DNA of 64,000 bases, taken from Pandoraea capi (GTDB lineage: Bacteria > Pseudomonadota > Gammaproteobacteria > Burkholderiales > Burkholderiaceae). Below the pieces are notes generated by a model that made no database searches, had not been told where the DNA came from, and saw only the letters and a program-made list of their open reading frames with translations. Positions 1 through 8,655 of this stretch are shown here, one piece after another. Location of the stretch: assembly GCF_902459735.1 (NCBI RefSeq), contig NZ_CABPRV010000003.1, positions 248,001-312,000 of the forward strand, written 5' to 3'. A program made the translations under genes and the position numbers. The first letter of the stretch is position 1. Each line of letters begins with the position of its first letter.

Positions 1-385
1 CAGCAAGCAGGTGCTCGCGCAGCGCCGGTGCGACCACCGTAGCGTCGCCCAGTACGCCGGCGTCGAGCATTCGCTCCAGAATGCCGATGGCCGGCAGCAC
101 GGGGCCGAAGAAGCGGGCCTGTCCGGCGGACTGGGGGGCGTCCTGAATCAGCAGCGTCGGAAAGTTCTCGATGTCGTGGTCGTCCAGCCAGTCGGCGTGC
201 GTTTCGATATCCACCCAGACGAAACACCAGTCGGGATGCTTCGCCGCCAGTTGCTCGAACGTCTGCGCGTATTCACGGCACGTGCCGCACCACGCCGCGC
301 ACAGGCACGCCACCAGACGCGGGTTGCCATTGGCCAGCGCAGCGGCAAGCGCGGGACGGTCGGCGACGGGATCGAAAACGGGCAT
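1..385 (-). CDS. Thioredoxin-fold protein, C-terminus cut off by window edge
   Basis: Reading the minus strand from an ATG at 385 gives a protein whose residues around 30 contain AAWCGTC, the CxxC redox motif of thioredoxin-like proteins, followed by a predicted beta strand and a cis-Pro type segment (NFPTLLI). It lies 45 nt downstream of dprA in the same direction, so it may be co-transcribed. The frame stays open to base 1, so the C-terminus is outside the window. No signal peptide is visible, which suggests a cytoplasmic redox protein. The family is clear but the substrate is not. Confidence 0.75.
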   Translation of the reverse strand, partial: MPVFDPVADRPALAAALANGNPRLVACLCAAWCGTCREYAQTFEQLAAKHPDWCFVWVDIETHADWLDDHDIENFPTLLIQDAPQSAGQARFFGPVLPAIGILERMLDAGVLGDATVVAPALREHLLA

Positions 386-430
386 GGTGTCGGGGTATCG
401 GTTCCGGGATTGGGGGGGCGGGCAGGGCGC

Positions 431-1759
431 TCATGCAGCCTCTCGCCGGACGAAGCGGCCACCGGGCAGACGGCCGATGCGGCCGTCCAGCTCAAGCACG
501 CCGAGCTGCGACAGCACGGCCGCGACGCTCAGTCCGGTGCGCTCACACAGGGTGTCGGCGCTGACGGGATCATACCCCAGCGCTTCCAGAACTGCTGTCG
601 TGGCCGGCGCCGTCGGCTCGGGGGACGTGATGGGGTGGACAGGCGGCACGCCCTGCGACGCAATGCCCATGGCTTCCAGGACATCGTCGGGGGAGGTGGC
701 CAGCGTCGCGCCGTCCCGGATAAGCACATGGCAGCCCCGGCTCTGCGGCGCGTGGATGGAGCCCGGGACGGCGAGCACGTCGCGTCCCAGTTCGCCCGCC
801 AGACGCGCCGTGATGAGCGATCCCGACTGCGTCGTGGCCTCGATGACCACCGTGCATCGCGCGAGCGCGGCGATGAGCCGGTTGCGGCGCGGGAAGTGCT
901 CGGGCCGGGGCGGGGTGCCGACAGGGAACGCAGAGAGCACCAGCCCGCGCGCTGCGATCTGCTCGGTCAGTGCGCGGTGACGCGCCGGATAGACGACGTC
1001 CGCGCCGGTGCCGATGACCGCACATGTGCCGCCTGCCGTGTCGAGCGCGCCTTCGTGCGCTGCTGCGTCGATCCCGGCAGCGAGCCCCGAGACGACCGTC
1101 ACGCCGGCGTCGCCCAGCACGCGGGCGAAATGCCGGGCGTTGTCGCGGCCCTGCGGGGTGGCGCGGCGGCTGCCGACCAGCGCTGTCGCGCGCGCTCCGG
1201 CGGGACCCGCACGATTCGCGAGTCCGGCGTCGCCCCGGCAGTACAACATCGGCGGTGGGTCGCCAAGTGTCAGCAGCGCACGGGGATACGCCGCCTCGGA
1301 CAACGTGACGACGGCACATCCCGGGCGATCGGCCCATTCGAGCGTAAGGGCGATCTGCGCGTGAAGTTCTGGCGATGTTCGCGCCAGCAGGCGTGCCGCG
1401 ACGTCCACCGGAACGACATCCGTCAATGCGGCGCGTGAGGCGCCGAAGATCGCGGCGGGCGGGCCGAATGCCGTCAGCAAACGGCGCACCGCAGCGGGCG
1501 GCACGCCGGGCGTATGACACAGCCGCAGCCAGTCCTTGATTTCCTCGCGATCGGCGCCGATCTGCGAGTGGATGCGGGGATCAGCCCCTGAATCAGCCGC
1601 CGCGTGTTCCCGTGCGGACGTCGAATCGAAGGGCGTGACGCTGGCGTCGATTCCGACGCAGGGAAGGCCGGTAACGTCGACGGGGCGGGCATTGCCGACG
1701 GCCGGGGCCGTTTCGACCGCCAGCATCGGCGGGAGCGCTATGCTAAAATTTTTCATCAT
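431..1759 (-). CDS. dprA: DNA-processing protein DprA (Smf)
   Basis: DprA loads RecA on incoming single-stranded DNA during natural transformation. The protein has the Rossmann-like DprA core, with [15 protein letters not shown] and [12 protein letters not shown] segments followed by [12 protein letters not shown] and the SGSLITA motif. A short C-terminal winged-helix-like tail ([16 protein letters not shown]) follows, the usual DprA architecture. The frame is open further upstream to 1834. I chose the tandem ATG at 1759, although the start could be later because a TGCTAAAAT extended -10 element for the opposite strand lies at 1741-1749. The gene is divergent from def, a frequent arrangement in beta- and gammaproteobacteria. 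Confidence 0.93.
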   Translation of the reverse strand: MMKNFSIALPPMLAVETAPAVGNARPVDVTGLPCVGIDASVTPFDSTSAREHAAADSGADPRIHSQIGADREEIKDWLRLCHTPGVPPAAVRRLLTAFGPPAAIFGASRAALTDVVPVDVAARLLARTSPELHAQIALTLEWADRPGCAVVTLSEAAYPRALLTLGDPPPMLYCRGDAGLANRAGPAGARATALVGSRRATPQGRDNARHFARVLGDAGVTVVSGLAAGIDAAAHEGALDTAGGTCAVIGTGADVVYPARHRALTEQIAARGLVLSAFPVGTPPRPEHFPRRNRLIAALARCTVVIEATTQSGSLITARLAGELGRDVLAVPGSIHAPQSRGCHVLIRDGATLATSPDDVLEAMGIASQGVPPVHPITSPEPTAPATTAVLEALGYDPVSADTLCERTGLSVAAVLSQLGVLELDGRIGRLPGGRFVRREAA

Positions 1760-1888
1760 CCGGTAAGCATTGACCGGGGGGCCAGAGCAGGCGAAGCGCG
1801 CGACAGCGTTTCGCCACGCACCCAGCCATCGCAAGATTGTGCGTTGGCGGCGGCCCGTGAGGCAATGCGGCGAATTCCCGTTTTCATC

Positions 1889-2392
1889 ATGGCATTACTA
1901 CCCATTCTTCAGTATCCCGATCCGCGTCTGCACAAGGTGGCCAAGCCGGTCGCCGAGGTCGACGACCGGATCCGTCAGCTCGTCAAGGATATGGCCGAGA
2001 CCATGTACGACGCCCCCGGCATCGGCCTCGCCGCCACGCAGGTCGACGTCCACGAACAAGTCATCGTGATGGACCTCTCGGAAACGCGCGACGAATTGCG
2101 CGTGTTCATCAACCCGAAGATCGTCTGGCGCAGCGACGAACAGAAGGTCTACGAAGAGGGCTGCCTCTCCGTGCCGGGCATCTACGACGAAGTCGAACGT
2201 GCCGATCGCGTGCGCGTGGAGGCACTCGACGAGAAGGGCGAGAAGTTCGTCATCGACGCCGACGACCTGCTCGCCGTGTGCATCCAGCATGAGATGGATC
2301 ACCTCAAAGGGCGCGTGTTCGTCGAGTACCTCTCGCCGCTCAAGCGCAACCGCATCAAGTCAAAGATGAAGAAGCAGGCCGAGCGCGCCTGA
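1889..2392 (+). CDS. def: Peptide deformylase
   Basis: Removes the N-formyl group from nascent proteins. All three family motifs are present: GIGLAATQ (residues 44-51), EGCLS with the metal-binding Cys92, and HEMDH with His134, Glu135 and His138. At 167 residues it matches the usual length. The frame is open about 95 codons further upstream, but the start at 1889 gives the canonical N-terminus [14 protein letters not shown]. It is separated from fmt by a glycosyltransferase gene; def and fmt are normally adjacent, so that gene looks like an insertion into an ancestral def-fmt pair. Confidence 0.97.
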   Translation: MALLPILQYPDPRLHKVAKPVAEVDDRIRQLVKDMAETMYDAPGIGLAATQVDVHEQVIVMDLSETRDELRVFINPKIVWRSDEQKVYEEGCLSVPGIYDEVERADRVRVEALDEKGEKFVIDADDLLAVCIQHEMDHLKGRVFVEYLSPLKRNRIKSKMKKQAERA

Positions 2393-2567
2393 GCGTCTTC
2401 CGACCTTCTTCCGCCTTCTTCCCGCCTGAAAGGGCCGCCCGCCGTGGGCGCGCCCGGTAAAGTCCTCTATACTTGCAGCGCTCGCGGGCCATGCGCCCGC
2501 CTTCTGCTGCTGCGACGGGGCGTCTCGAACGTCTGCCGTCGGGCCAAACTCCCGACTGTCTGCCGAG

Positions 2568-4316
2568 ATGTCCATCGCTACCCATACGTCACCTGCGCCA
2601 GCTTCATCCGCCTCGTCGTCTGCGTCCCGTACCCGCACGATCTTCTGGCTGAGCGCAGCGCTCCTGTTTGCCTTTCTGCTCGCCGGTCTGTTCGACCGCG
2701 ATCCGTGGAAAGCCGACGAGCCGTATTCGGTCGGCATGGTGCTGAACTTCTTCCGCGGGCACGACCTGATCGTGCCGCGCGTGGGCGCCGACCCCTTCGT
2801 GGAGAAGCCGCCGGTCATGTACTGGACGGGCGCGTTGTTCGCCCGGCTGACGTCCGGCGCGCTGCCGGTCTTCCAGGGCGCGCAGATCGCCGTGCTCGTG
2901 TGGCTCGTCATCGCGGTGCTCTGTGTGGGACGTCTGGCACAGCGACTGCACGGCACTGACCGGTTCAACTGGCTCGCGCCGATGCTCATGGTCGGCAGCT
3001 TCGGCGCCATCGAAAACATCCACAAACTGACGGCAGACGTGCCCCAACTGGCCGGGGCCGCACTCGCACTGGCCGCGCTGGCGCGTCTGGCGAGAGCCGA
3101 GAACGCCGCGCGCCTGTGGGGCCTGCTGTTCGGCACGGGCGCGGGGATCGCGTTCCTCAGCAAGGGGCTGCTGGTGCCGGGCGTGCTCGGGCTGACCGCG
3201 CTGGCCGTGCTCGTTCTGCCGGCCTATCGCACGCGCCGCTATGCGGCAGCGCTCGGCTGGGCGGTGCTCGCGTCACTGCCGTGGCTGATCATCTGGCCGG
3301 TGCTGTTCTGGCACGCTTCCGAGCCGCTGTTCATCGAGTGGTTCTGGGATAACAACTTCGGACGTTTCTTCGGGTTCGTCCATCTCGGCGGTGAGCGCAA
3401 GTCGTACTGGAACGACGTGACGAGTCTGCTGGGGCTGACCTTCCCTGCGGGCTGGCTCGCAATCGGTGCGCTGGTGGCGCAGTTGCGCCTGGGCGGCGTG
3501 CGGCGCTTCGTCGCCGAGCGCCCCGAACTCGCCATGCTGTGGCTGTATGTCGCGCTGTTCGTACTGACGCTGGTGGTGTCGTCGGCCATCCGCGATATTT
3601 ATATGTTGTCGCTGTTCCCCGCGATCGCGGTGCTGGGCGCGGGCGTGCGTCTGCCGTCGTGGCTGGAGAAGACGTGGTCCGGCGTGGCGCTTGTCCTCAT
3701 GAGTGTTCTGGGCCTTTTCCTCTGGGTACGCTGGGGCTTGCAACTGACCGGCAATGGTCATGTCGCGGCCGGTCCGATCGGCAAATGGCTGCCGCTCGAC
3801 TACGTGATGCCGTTCTCGCCGGGTCTGGTGCTTGCGGCACTCGTCATCGCCGGATTGTGGGTAACGGCCATCGTGCGTCGCCGTCAACTCGGCGCGCTGG
3901 TCTTCGGATTCGCTGGCCTGTTGTTCGTGTGGGGCACGCTCTCGACGTTGTTGCTGCCCTGGGTCAACGAGGCACGTAGCTATCGCACGCCGTTCGCGGC
4001 CCTCGGTGAGGTGCTGGCAAAGGCGCCGAAGACGGTTGCTTCCGAAGCGAGCACTTGCGTCGGATCGTTCAATGTCGGCGAATCGGAGCGCGGCATGCTC
4101 GACTATTTCATCGACGTGCGTCCGGTGCAGTTGACGAGTCTGGCGGAGGCGCCGCGCTGCGGCAGGTTGCTGGTGCTCGACAAGGCCAACGCCCGCATTT
4201 CGGTGCCCGGTGGCTGGCAGGAAATCTGGCAAGGCGGACGCGCAGGCGATACGAACGAGCGTTTCCGGGCCTTCGTCCGGTCGGCTGCGCAGGGTGCCGT
4301 GACGGCTGCCCAGTAA
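2568..4316 (+). CDS. ArnT/PMT-like membrane glycosyltransferase (GT83-type)
   Basis: A polytopic membrane protein of 582 residues with about ten or more hydrophobic segments. After the first membrane span it has an acidic loop ([10 protein letters not shown]), where GT-C enzymes carry the catalytic Asp/Glu, and then [19 protein letters not shown], typical of ArnT and related phospholipid-carrier glycosyltransferases. The predicted job is transfer of a sugar from an undecaprenyl carrier to lipid A or another envelope acceptor on the periplasmic side. There are no arn genes around it, so the donor and acceptor cannot be inferred from context. It sits between def and fmt. Confidence 0.8.
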   Translation: MSIATHTSPAPASSASSSASRTRTIFWLSAALLFAFLLAGLFDRDPWKADEPYSVGMVLNFFRGHDLIVPRVGADPFVEKPPVMYWTGALFARLTSGALPVFQGAQIAVLVWLVIAVLCVGRLAQRLHGTDRFNWLAPMLMVGSFGAIENIHKLTADVPQLAGAALALAALARLARAENAARLWGLLFGTGAGIAFLSKGLLVPGVLGLTALAVLVLPAYRTRRYAAALGWAVLASLPWLIIWPVLFWHASEPLFIEWFWDNNFGRFFGFVHLGGERKSYWNDVTSLLGLTFPAGWLAIGALVAQLRLGGVRRFVAERPELAMLWLYVALFVLTLVVSSAIRDIYMLSLFPAIAVLGAGVRLPSWLEKTWSGVALVLMSVLGLFLWVRWGLQLTGNGHVAAGPIGKWLPLDYVMPFSPGLVLAALVIAGLWVTAIVRRRQLGALVFGFAGLLFVWGTLSTLLLPWVNEARSYRTPFAALGEVLAKAPKTVASEASTCVGSFNVGESERGMLDYFIDVRPVQLTSLAEAPRCGRLLVLDKANARISVPGGWQEIWQGGRAGDTNERFRAFVRSAAQGAVTAAQ

Positions 4317-4381
4317 GCCGACGCCGACCGTTCGTTCGCGCCCATCCAAGTATTCAGGCTGTCCGCAGGAGGAAGTCCATC

Positions 4382-5359
4382 ATGACGCTTCGCATCGTTT
4401 TCGCCGGTACGCCGGAATTTGCACAAACCGCGCTCGCCGCCATCGATGCTGCTGGCTTTTCTGTGGAGTTGGTGCTCACTCAGCCGGATCGTCCTGCTGG
4501 ACGAGGAATGAAGCTGCAAGCCAGTCCGGTAAAACGTTACGCGCAGGAACACGGCATGCCGGTGGCGCAGCCGCCGTCGCTGCGACGCAACGGGAAGTAT
4601 CCGGAAGTCGCGTCGGCGGCGATCGACCAGTTGCGCGCGCTCGCGCCGGACGTCATGGTCGTGGCGGCCTACGGCCTGATCCTGCCGCAGGAAGTCCTCG
4701 ACCTGCCACGCTATGGCTGTCTGAACATTCACGGGTCGTTGCTGCCGCGCTGGCGCGGCGCGGCGCCGATCCATCGCGCCATCGAGGCGGGCGACGCCGA
4801 GACCGGCATCACCATCATGCAAATGGACGCCGGCCTCGATACGGGCGCGATGATCCTGCGCGAAGCCGAGCCCATCGGGCCGGAAGACACCACGGCCACA
4901 CTGCACGACCGCATGGCGGCGCTCGGCGGCAAGCTGATCGTCGAGGCCCTGCAACAACTCGCACGCGACGGCCACCTGCCGTCCGAGGCGCAGCCCGAAG
5001 CCGGGGTGACCTACGCCGAGAAGATCGCCAAGCAGGAAGCGGCGCTCGACTGGCACAAGTCGGCCGAGGTGCTGGCCCGTCAGGTGCGGGCGTTTGACCC
5101 GTTCCCCGGTGCGTTGGGCACCGTGCACGACACGCCGGTGAAGCTGTGGCGCGCCAGCCCGGTTGCAGGCAAGCCGGGGGTGACGCCGGGCACGGTGCTG
5201 GAAGTGAGCGCTGACGCCATCGTGATCGCCTGCGGTGAAGGCGCGCTGCGCGTGACCGAATGCCAGAAGCCGGGCGGCAAGCGCCTGCCGGTGCGCGAGT
5301 TCCTCGCCGGGTTTGCGTTGGCGGCGGGTGATGTCTTTACGTCGGGCGCATCGCGTTGA
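4382..5359 (+). CDS. fmt: Methionyl-tRNA formyltransferase
   Basis: Formylates initiator Met-tRNA using 10-formyl-tetrahydrofolate. The N-terminal Rossmann domain begins [14 protein letters not shown] and contains the [14 protein letters not shown] signature with the conserved Asn-x-His-x-Ser region just before it (LNIHGS). The C-terminal OB-like domain follows. At 325 residues the length is normal. The frame is open upstream, but AGGAGG at 4367-4372 sets the start at 4382. Confidence 0.97.
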   Translation: MTLRIVFAGTPEFAQTALAAIDAAGFSVELVLTQPDRPAGRGMKLQASPVKRYAQEHGMPVAQPPSLRRNGKYPEVASAAIDQLRALAPDVMVVAAYGLILPQEVLDLPRYGCLNIHGSLLPRWRGAAPIHRAIEAGDAETGITIMQMDAGLDTGAMILREAEPIGPEDTTATLHDRMAALGGKLIVEALQQLARDGHLPSEAQPEAGVTYAEKIAKQEAALDWHKSAEVLARQVRAFDPFPGALGTVHDTPVKLWRASPVAGKPGVTPGTVLEVSADAIVIACGEGALRVTECQKPGGKRLPVREFLAGFALAAGDVFTSGASR

Positions 5360-5478
5360 ATTTATTGGGATGACGGCGTTCTGGACATCAAAACAGTACG
5401 AAAATGGCGTAAAACGTCGTTGAAGTCGCGTTGAATCGCATCGAACGTCTGAAAAATGCCCGGCTGGACACGTCAGGC

Positions 5479-5508
5479 GTTGAATTTTCGGGATGCGCCG
5501 CCATCTAA
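5479..5508 (+). promoter_or_regulatory. Candidate sigma-32 heat-shock promoter for htpX
   Basis: GTTGAA at 5479-5484 and CCATCTAA at 5501-5508, separated by 16 nt, resemble the sigma-32 consensus (CTTGAA, 13-17 nt, CCCATnT). The site lies about 65 bp upstream of htpX, a gene that is heat-shock regulated in several proteobacteria. The assignment rests on sequence match only. Confidence 0.5.
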
Positions 5509-5535
5509 CGCCCGAGGACACGCAAAGTGCGTGAC

Positions 5536-5554
5536 TTCTTGAGGTCATCAAGAA
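5536..5554 (+). other. Leader hairpin upstream of htpX ribosome binding site
   Basis: TTCTTGA (5536-5542) and TCAAGAA (5548-5554) form a perfect 7-bp inverted repeat with loop GGTCA. It would lie in the 5' leader if transcription starts near 5514, about 6 nt before the AGAGGAGAA ribosome binding region. It may tune htpX translation or RNA stability; the ribosome binding site itself is not inside the stem. Confidence 0.4.
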
Positions 5555-5572
5555 TTTGCAGAGGAGAACACC

Positions 5573-6433
5573 ATGTTCAATTGGATGAAGACCACCCTGC
5601 TGATGGCGGCCATCACCGCGTTGTTCATGGTGGTGGGCGGCATGATCGGCGGCAAGCAGGGCATGATGCTCGCGCTGGCGTTTGCGCTCGCGATGAATTT
5701 CTTTTCGTACTGGTTCTCGGACAAGATGGTGCTGCGCATGTACAACGCGCAGCAAGTCGACGAGACCAGCGCACCGCAGTTCTACAACATGGTGCGCGAA
5801 CTGGCGCAGCGTGCCGGACTGCCGATGCCGAAGGTGTACCTGATCAACGAGGACGCCCCGAACGCATTCGCCACCGGCCGCAATCCGGAGAACGCTGCCG
5901 TGGCGGCGACGACCGGGATTCTGCGCGTGCTCTCCGAGCGAGAGCTGCGCGGGGTGATGGCGCACGAGCTGGCGCACGTGAAGCATCGCGACATTCTCAT
6001 CTCGACGATTTCCGCGACGATGGCCGGTGCGATTTCCGCGCTTGCGAACTTCGCCATGTTCTTCGGCGGGCGCGACGAGAATGGTCGTCCGGCCAATCCG
6101 ATCGCCAGCATTGCGGTGGCGATTCTCGCGCCGCTGGCCGCGTCGCTGATCCAGATGGCGATCTCGCGTGCCCGTGAGTTCGAAGCGGACCGGGGCGGTG
6201 CCGAGATCTCCGGCGACCCGCAGTCGCTGGCGATGGCGCTCGACAAGATTCATCGTTATGCGCAGGGCATTCCGTTCGATACGGCCGAGCAGCATCCGGC
6301 CACGGCGCAGATGATGATCATGAATCCGCTGTCCGGCGGCCGTCTCGCCAATTTGTTCTCGACGCACCCGGCGACGGAGGAACGCGTTGCGCGTCTGATG
6401 GAGATGGCCCGCACCGGGCAATATCCCGTCTGA
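5573..6433 (+). CDS. htpX: Membrane protease HtpX
   Basis: A zinc metalloprotease of the inner membrane involved in quality control of misfolded membrane proteins. It has two N-terminal membrane helices (about residues 7-25 and 31-48), the HExxH motif HELAH with His131, Glu132 and His135, and two further hydrophobic segments around 150-200. A downstream SRAREFEAD segment supplies the third zinc ligand. The length of 286 residues is typical. The start is supported by a strong GAGGAG about 6 nt upstream. It is probably transcribed from its own heat-shock-like promoter rather than with fmt, given the 213-nt gap. Confidence 0.97.
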   Translation: MFNWMKTTLLMAAITALFMVVGGMIGGKQGMMLALAFALAMNFFSYWFSDKMVLRMYNAQQVDETSAPQFYNMVRELAQRAGLPMPKVYLINEDAPNAFATGRNPENAAVAATTGILRVLSERELRGVMAHELAHVKHRDILISTISATMAGAISALANFAMFFGGRDENGRPANPIASIAVAILAPLAASLIQMAISRAREFEADRGGAEISGDPQSLAMALDKIHRYAQGIPFDTAEQHPATAQMMIMNPLSGGRLANLFSTHPATEERVARLMEMARTGQYPV

Positions 6434-6466
6434 TATCCTGTCGCCCGACAGCCGTCCGATAGTCCT

Positions 6467-6498
6467 CATGCCCGCCGTCGCGCGGGCATGTTCGTTTT
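6467..6498 (+). terminator. Probable intrinsic terminator after htpX
   Basis: CATGCCCGC (6467-6475) pairs with GCGGGCATG (6482-6490) around a 6-nt loop, followed by TTCGTTTTC. The first in-frame ATG of rsmB (6488) lies inside the hairpin, which argues for a slightly later rsmB start. Confidence 0.6.
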
Positions 6499-6502
6499 CA
6501 GA

Positions 6503-7822
6503 ATGCCCATGCCGCAACCGAGTCTGCCCACCGAATCCCTCGCCTACGCGCTGCAACGCGCCGCTCAGGCCGTCGAATCCGTCCAGAAGGGCACCGCTTT
6601 GCCGCAGGCGCTTGCACAGGCGACCGTCCAATGCGCACCGACCGTGCGCGCCGCTACGCAGGATCTCGCTTACCGCGCCGTCCGGCGTCTGGGTAGCAGC
6701 CGGGCGCTGCTCGCGTTGCTCGTCAAACCGACGCTTCAGGCCCGCGTGCGCGACATCCTGCTGTGCGCTCTCGCGTTGCTGCAAGACGAGCCGGACGGCG
6801 CGGCATACACCGAATTTACCGTCGTCGATCAGGCCGTCGAGGCCATTGCCGCGCAGCGTCGCACCGTGGCGGCCAAGGGGCTCGCCAATGCGGTACTGCG
6901 ACGCTTTCTGCGCGAACGTCGCGAACTGATGGCAGCCATCGCCTCGCAACCCGAAGCCCGCTGGAACTACCCGGCGTGGTGGATCGATACCGTGCGCGCA
7001 GCCTACCCGGATCAATGGGAGACGTTGCTGAGCGCGGGCGACAGCCGGGGTCCGATGACGCTGCGTGTGAATACGCGTCGCGTCAGCGTTGAGGCGATGC
7101 GCGCGAATCTGGCTGCCGCGGGCATGGACGCGGAGGTTATCGGTCCGGTCGCGCTGCGTCTTGCGCAGGCCGTGCCGGTGGATCGCCTGCCGGGTTTCGC
7201 CGACGGCTGGGTGTCGGTGCAGGATGCGGGCGCGCAACTGGCGGCGCCTCTCGTGCTTGGCGAGCACCCGCGCGCCGGCATGCGTGTGCTGGATGCCTGC
7301 GCGGCGCCGGGCGGCAAGACCGGTCATCTGCTGGAAATGGCGGACGTTCACGTCACGGCGCTCGAATCCGATCGCACGCGAGTGCCGCGCATCTACGAGA
7401 ATCTCGAACGTCTGGGGCTGGAAGCCGACGTGCGTATCGGCGACGCGGGCACCCCGTCGAAGTGGTCGGGCGGCGGTTGGGACGGCGTGCCGTTCGACCG
7501 GATTCTGGCGGACGTGCCGTGCTCGGCCGCCGGTATCGTGCGTCGCCATCCGGACATTCGCTGGCTGCGTCGCGAGGCCGACATCGCCGCGCTCGTCGAG
7601 GAGCAACGTCGCATTCTGCTGGCCCTCTGGGAGACGCTGGCCGTAGGCGGCGAACTGATCTACGCGACGTGCTCCGTCTTTCCATCGGAAAACGAACAAC
7701 AAGCGCAATGGTTTGAACGGGTTCGCGCAGATGCGGTACGATTGGACGCTCCCGGGCAACTGCTGATGACGCCCGGCGGTGCCCACGACGGCTTCTACTA
7801 CGCTCGTTTCCAGAAACGGTGA
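6503..7822 (+). CDS. rsmB: 16S rRNA m5C967 methyltransferase RsmB
   Basis: An SAM-dependent methyltransferase that modifies C967 of 16S rRNA. The N-terminal NusB-like RNA-binding domain (about residues 5-140) is followed by the Rossmann methyltransferase domain with the SAM motif DACAAPGGKTGHLLE. It also has the DVPCSAAGIVRRHPD motif (Cys implicated in product release) and TCSVFPSENE, which carries the catalytic Cys. The frame begins at 6488, but that codon sits in the preceding terminator stem, so I favour the ATG at 6503 (or 6509). The stop overlaps the next gene by 4 nt. Confidence 0.94.
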   Translation: MPMPQPSLPTESLAYALQRAAQAVESVQKGTALPQALAQATVQCAPTVRAATQDLAYRAVRRLGSSRALLALLVKPTLQARVRDILLCALALLQDEPDGAAYTEFTVVDQAVEAIAAQRRTVAAKGLANAVLRRFLRERRELMAAIASQPEARWNYPAWWIDTVRAAYPDQWETLLSAGDSRGPMTLRVNTRRVSVEAMRANLAAAGMDAEVIGPVALRLAQAVPVDRLPGFADGWVSVQDAGAQLAAPLVLGEHPRAGMRVLDACAAPGGKTGHLLEMADVHVTALESDRTRVPRIYENLERLGLEADVRIGDAGTPSKWSGGGWDGVPFDRILADVPCSAAGIVRRHPDIRWLRREADIAALVEEQRRILLALWETLAVGGELIYATCSVFPSENEQQAQWFERVRADAVRLDAPGQLLMTPGGAHDGFYYARFQKR

Positions 7823-8655
7823 CATTTTCCCAACGGCTACTGGCCTGCCTGCTGCCGCTGCTGCTGAGCGTCTTCGCGCTCGGCTATGCGGCACCCGCGC
7901 GCGCCGAAAACGATATCCAGGTGCGCGAGGCCCGGCTAGAACCGTCCGACGGTGGCTGGACGCTCGACGCACGCTTTGCCTTCGAGCTCAACAGCAGTCT
8001 CGAAGACGCCGTCAATCGTGGCGTCTCTCTGTACTTCACGACAGATTTCGAACTCACGCGCTCGCGCTGGTACTGGTTCGACGAGAAGGTCGTGAATACG
8101 TCGCAAAGCGTACGGCTGTGGTTCCAGCCGCTCACGCGTCAGTACCGTGTCTCCAGCAATAACGGCAACAGCAACAGCGGCGGTCTGCAACTCGGCTTCG
8201 GCTCGTTGCGCGAAGCCCTCGCGCTGGTGCGCAACGTCAGCGGCTGGCGCGTGATCGACAAGGGCGTGGTCAAGCCGGGCACGCAGTATCAGGCGTCCGT
8301 GCGCATGCGTCTGGACAATGCCCTCATGCCCAAGCCGTTCCAGATCGACGCCGTGAACAACCGCGACTGGAACCTCAGTTCGGACTGGGTCCGCTTCCTG
8401 TTCTCTCCGGCACAACCGTCGGCGGCGGCGAGCCTCTCGTCACCGACGCCGCCGTTGGCGGCCACGGTGTCGATGCCTGTGTTGCCCTCCTCGCGTCTGT
8501 CGCTCGCGCCGCCCGGCACGTCGACCGGCGGCGGCTTGTCGGGACTGACGGCGACGACCATGCCCGAGACGCCGAATGCCGCCTCCGGGCCGACGGGCAA
8601 GTTGCCGCTTGCCTTCAACGCGGCGGTGCCGCCCGGAGCGACCCGTGTCAAATAA
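7819..8655 (+). CDS. DUF4390 exported protein
   Basis: A 278-residue protein with a clear N-terminal signal peptide (hydrophobic stretch LLACLLPLLLSVFALGYA, then APARAE cleavage site). The following domain (DIQVREARLEPSDGGW, LYFTTDFELTRSRWYWFDE) matches the DUF4390 family, which is commonly found next to an NtrY-type kinase in betaproteobacteria. The start is the GTG at 7819, which overlaps the rsmB stop (GTGA), suggesting translational coupling. The C-terminal third is Pro/Ser/Thr-rich and probably disordered. The molecular function is unknown; its constant neighbourhood suggests a periplasmic role linked to the downstream sensor. Confidence 0.85.
   Translation: MTFSQRLLACLLPLLLSVFALGYAAPARAENDIQVREARLEPSDGGWTLDARFAFELNSSLEDAVNRGVSLYFTTDFELTRSRWYWFDEKVVNTSQSVRLWFQPLTRQYRVSSNNGNSNSGGLQLGFGSLREALALVRNVSGWRVIDKGVVKPGTQYQASVRMRLDNALMPKPFQIDAVNNRDWNLSSDWVRFLFSPAQPSAAASLSSPTPPLAATVSMPVLPSSRLSLAPPGTSTGGGLSGLTATTMPETPNAASGPTGKLPLAFNAAVPPGATRVK

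Noticed and set aside
4103-7972. Open reading frame of about 1290 codons on the minus strand
   Set aside because: It lies antisense to fmt, htpX and rsmB, all of which have clear motifs. High GC content keeps the opposite strand free of stops; the translation is Arg/His-rich and has no domain.
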